In this document: positions 5,645 to 5,770 of the stretch, one piece after another | How positions within the stretch are numbered: position 1 is the first letter of the stretch | How the letters are laid out: every line of letters begins with the position of its first letter | NCBI GenBank assembly: GCA_030668425.1 | Contig: DAOUTY010000120.1 | Coordinates: 1-5,770 of the forward strand | DNA length: 5,770 nt | DNA from: Chloroflexota bacterium | GTDB lineage: Bacteria > Chloroflexota > Dehalococcoidia > SZUA-161 | Reading direction: 5' to 3' | Notes under the pieces: model-generated | Databases searched by the model: none | What the model was told of the DNA's origin: nothing | Seen by the model: the letters and a program-made list of their open reading frames with translations, nothing else | Translations under genes and position numbers: made by a program

Positions 5645-5770
5645 TTAGCCTCTGAGTGAGGCTGAGATTTGGAGTGCATCGGTGGGGCAAACATCGATGC
5701 ATTTCCCGCATCGGATGCAGTCGATCGAACCCTCTATCTTCTCTGGTTCCTCGATCTTAACCGGACAGGC
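5645..5770 (-). CDS. 4Fe-4S ferredoxin-type protein, C-terminal end (5' end outside window)
   Basis: Minus-strand frame, open at the window edge, giving the last 41 residues and TAA at 5647-5645. It shows C-x2-C-x2-C-x3-C-P as CIRCGKCIDVCP (residues 18-29 of the fragment), a complete 4Fe-4S ligand set apart from the distal Cys usually supplied by a paired motif. An upstream ACP at the fragment start is likely the end of that second motif. About 15 residues separate the two motifs, so this resembles a 2[4Fe-4S] domain in a larger electron-transfer protein (for example a NapH/NosR-like 4Fe-4S protein) rather than a minimal ferredoxin. The protein probably carries electrons; partner and full architecture cannot be seen. 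It runs convergently toward the mutS2 unit. Confidence 0.85.
   Translation of the reverse strand, partial: ACPVKIEEPEKIEGSIDCIRCGKCIDVCPTDALQISASLRG
5647..5663. terminator. Small hairpin at convergent gene ends, possible terminator
   Basis: AGCCTC (5647-5652) and GAGGCT (5658-5663) form a perfect 6-bp stem with a 5-base loop. It overlaps the last codons and stop of the minus-strand 4Fe-4S gene and lies about 20 bases after the plus-strand ORF ending at 5626. On the minus strand a CTTTT run follows about six bases later, too distant and short for a classical intrinsic terminator. Its position between convergent genes is the main support. Confidence 0.3.

Overview
The window (about 54% GC by eye) comes from a bacterium whose genes point to an anaerobic, iron-sulfur-rich metabolism. 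A Chloroflexota (Dehalococcoidia-like) source fits the gene set, but that is an inference from gene content and needs a database search. There are no RNA genes, insertion sequences or CRISPR arrays. The window splits into two divergent transcription units plus a partial convergent gene at the right edge.

Left unit, minus strand (1-2008): a Fur-family regulator, a NuoE/HndA-type [2Fe-2S] subunit and a NuoF/HydB-type flavoprotein (cut off by the window start) read as fur-nuoE-nuoF. Both gene junctions are 'GTGA' stop/start overlaps, so the three are very probably one translationally coupled operon. Its promoter is a perfect TTGACA-17 bp-TATAAT placed so close to fur that the mRNA should be leaderless or nearly so. 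The nuoE/nuoF pair is the NAD(H)-handling part of a multi-subunit enzyme such as a bifurcating hydrogenase, an NAD-linked formate dehydrogenase or a related complex; the catalytic subunit lies outside the window.

Right unit, plus strand (about 2029-5367): a full-length mutS2 (796 aa, MutS-type ATPase plus C-terminal Smr domain) is followed by an eRF1-fold protein of the Vms1/ANKZF1-like (VLRF1) peptidyl-tRNA hydrolase type with a GGSSQ loop in place of GGQ. MutS2 is known in Bacillus to act on collided ribosomes, and Vms1-type proteins free nascent chains from stalled 60S/50S-tRNA complexes, so the pair suggests a ribosome-rescue module. The release-factor-like gene is split by an in-frame TGA (4750-4752): its N-terminal 49 codons, with an eRF1-like SLYIPPG segment, and the 203-codon catalytic part share a frame and are separated only by TGA and one Gly codon. 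This could be a nonsense mutation, a sequence error, a reinitiating two-cistron arrangement or readthrough, and it is the most interesting feature here.

Right edge: a weakly supported 77-codon plus-strand ORF with a Pro/Thr/Ser-rich stretch and one C-terminal membrane segment lies at 5393-5626. It is followed by the 3' end of a minus-strand 4Fe-4S ferredoxin-type gene (5645-5770), with a small hairpin at the convergent junction.
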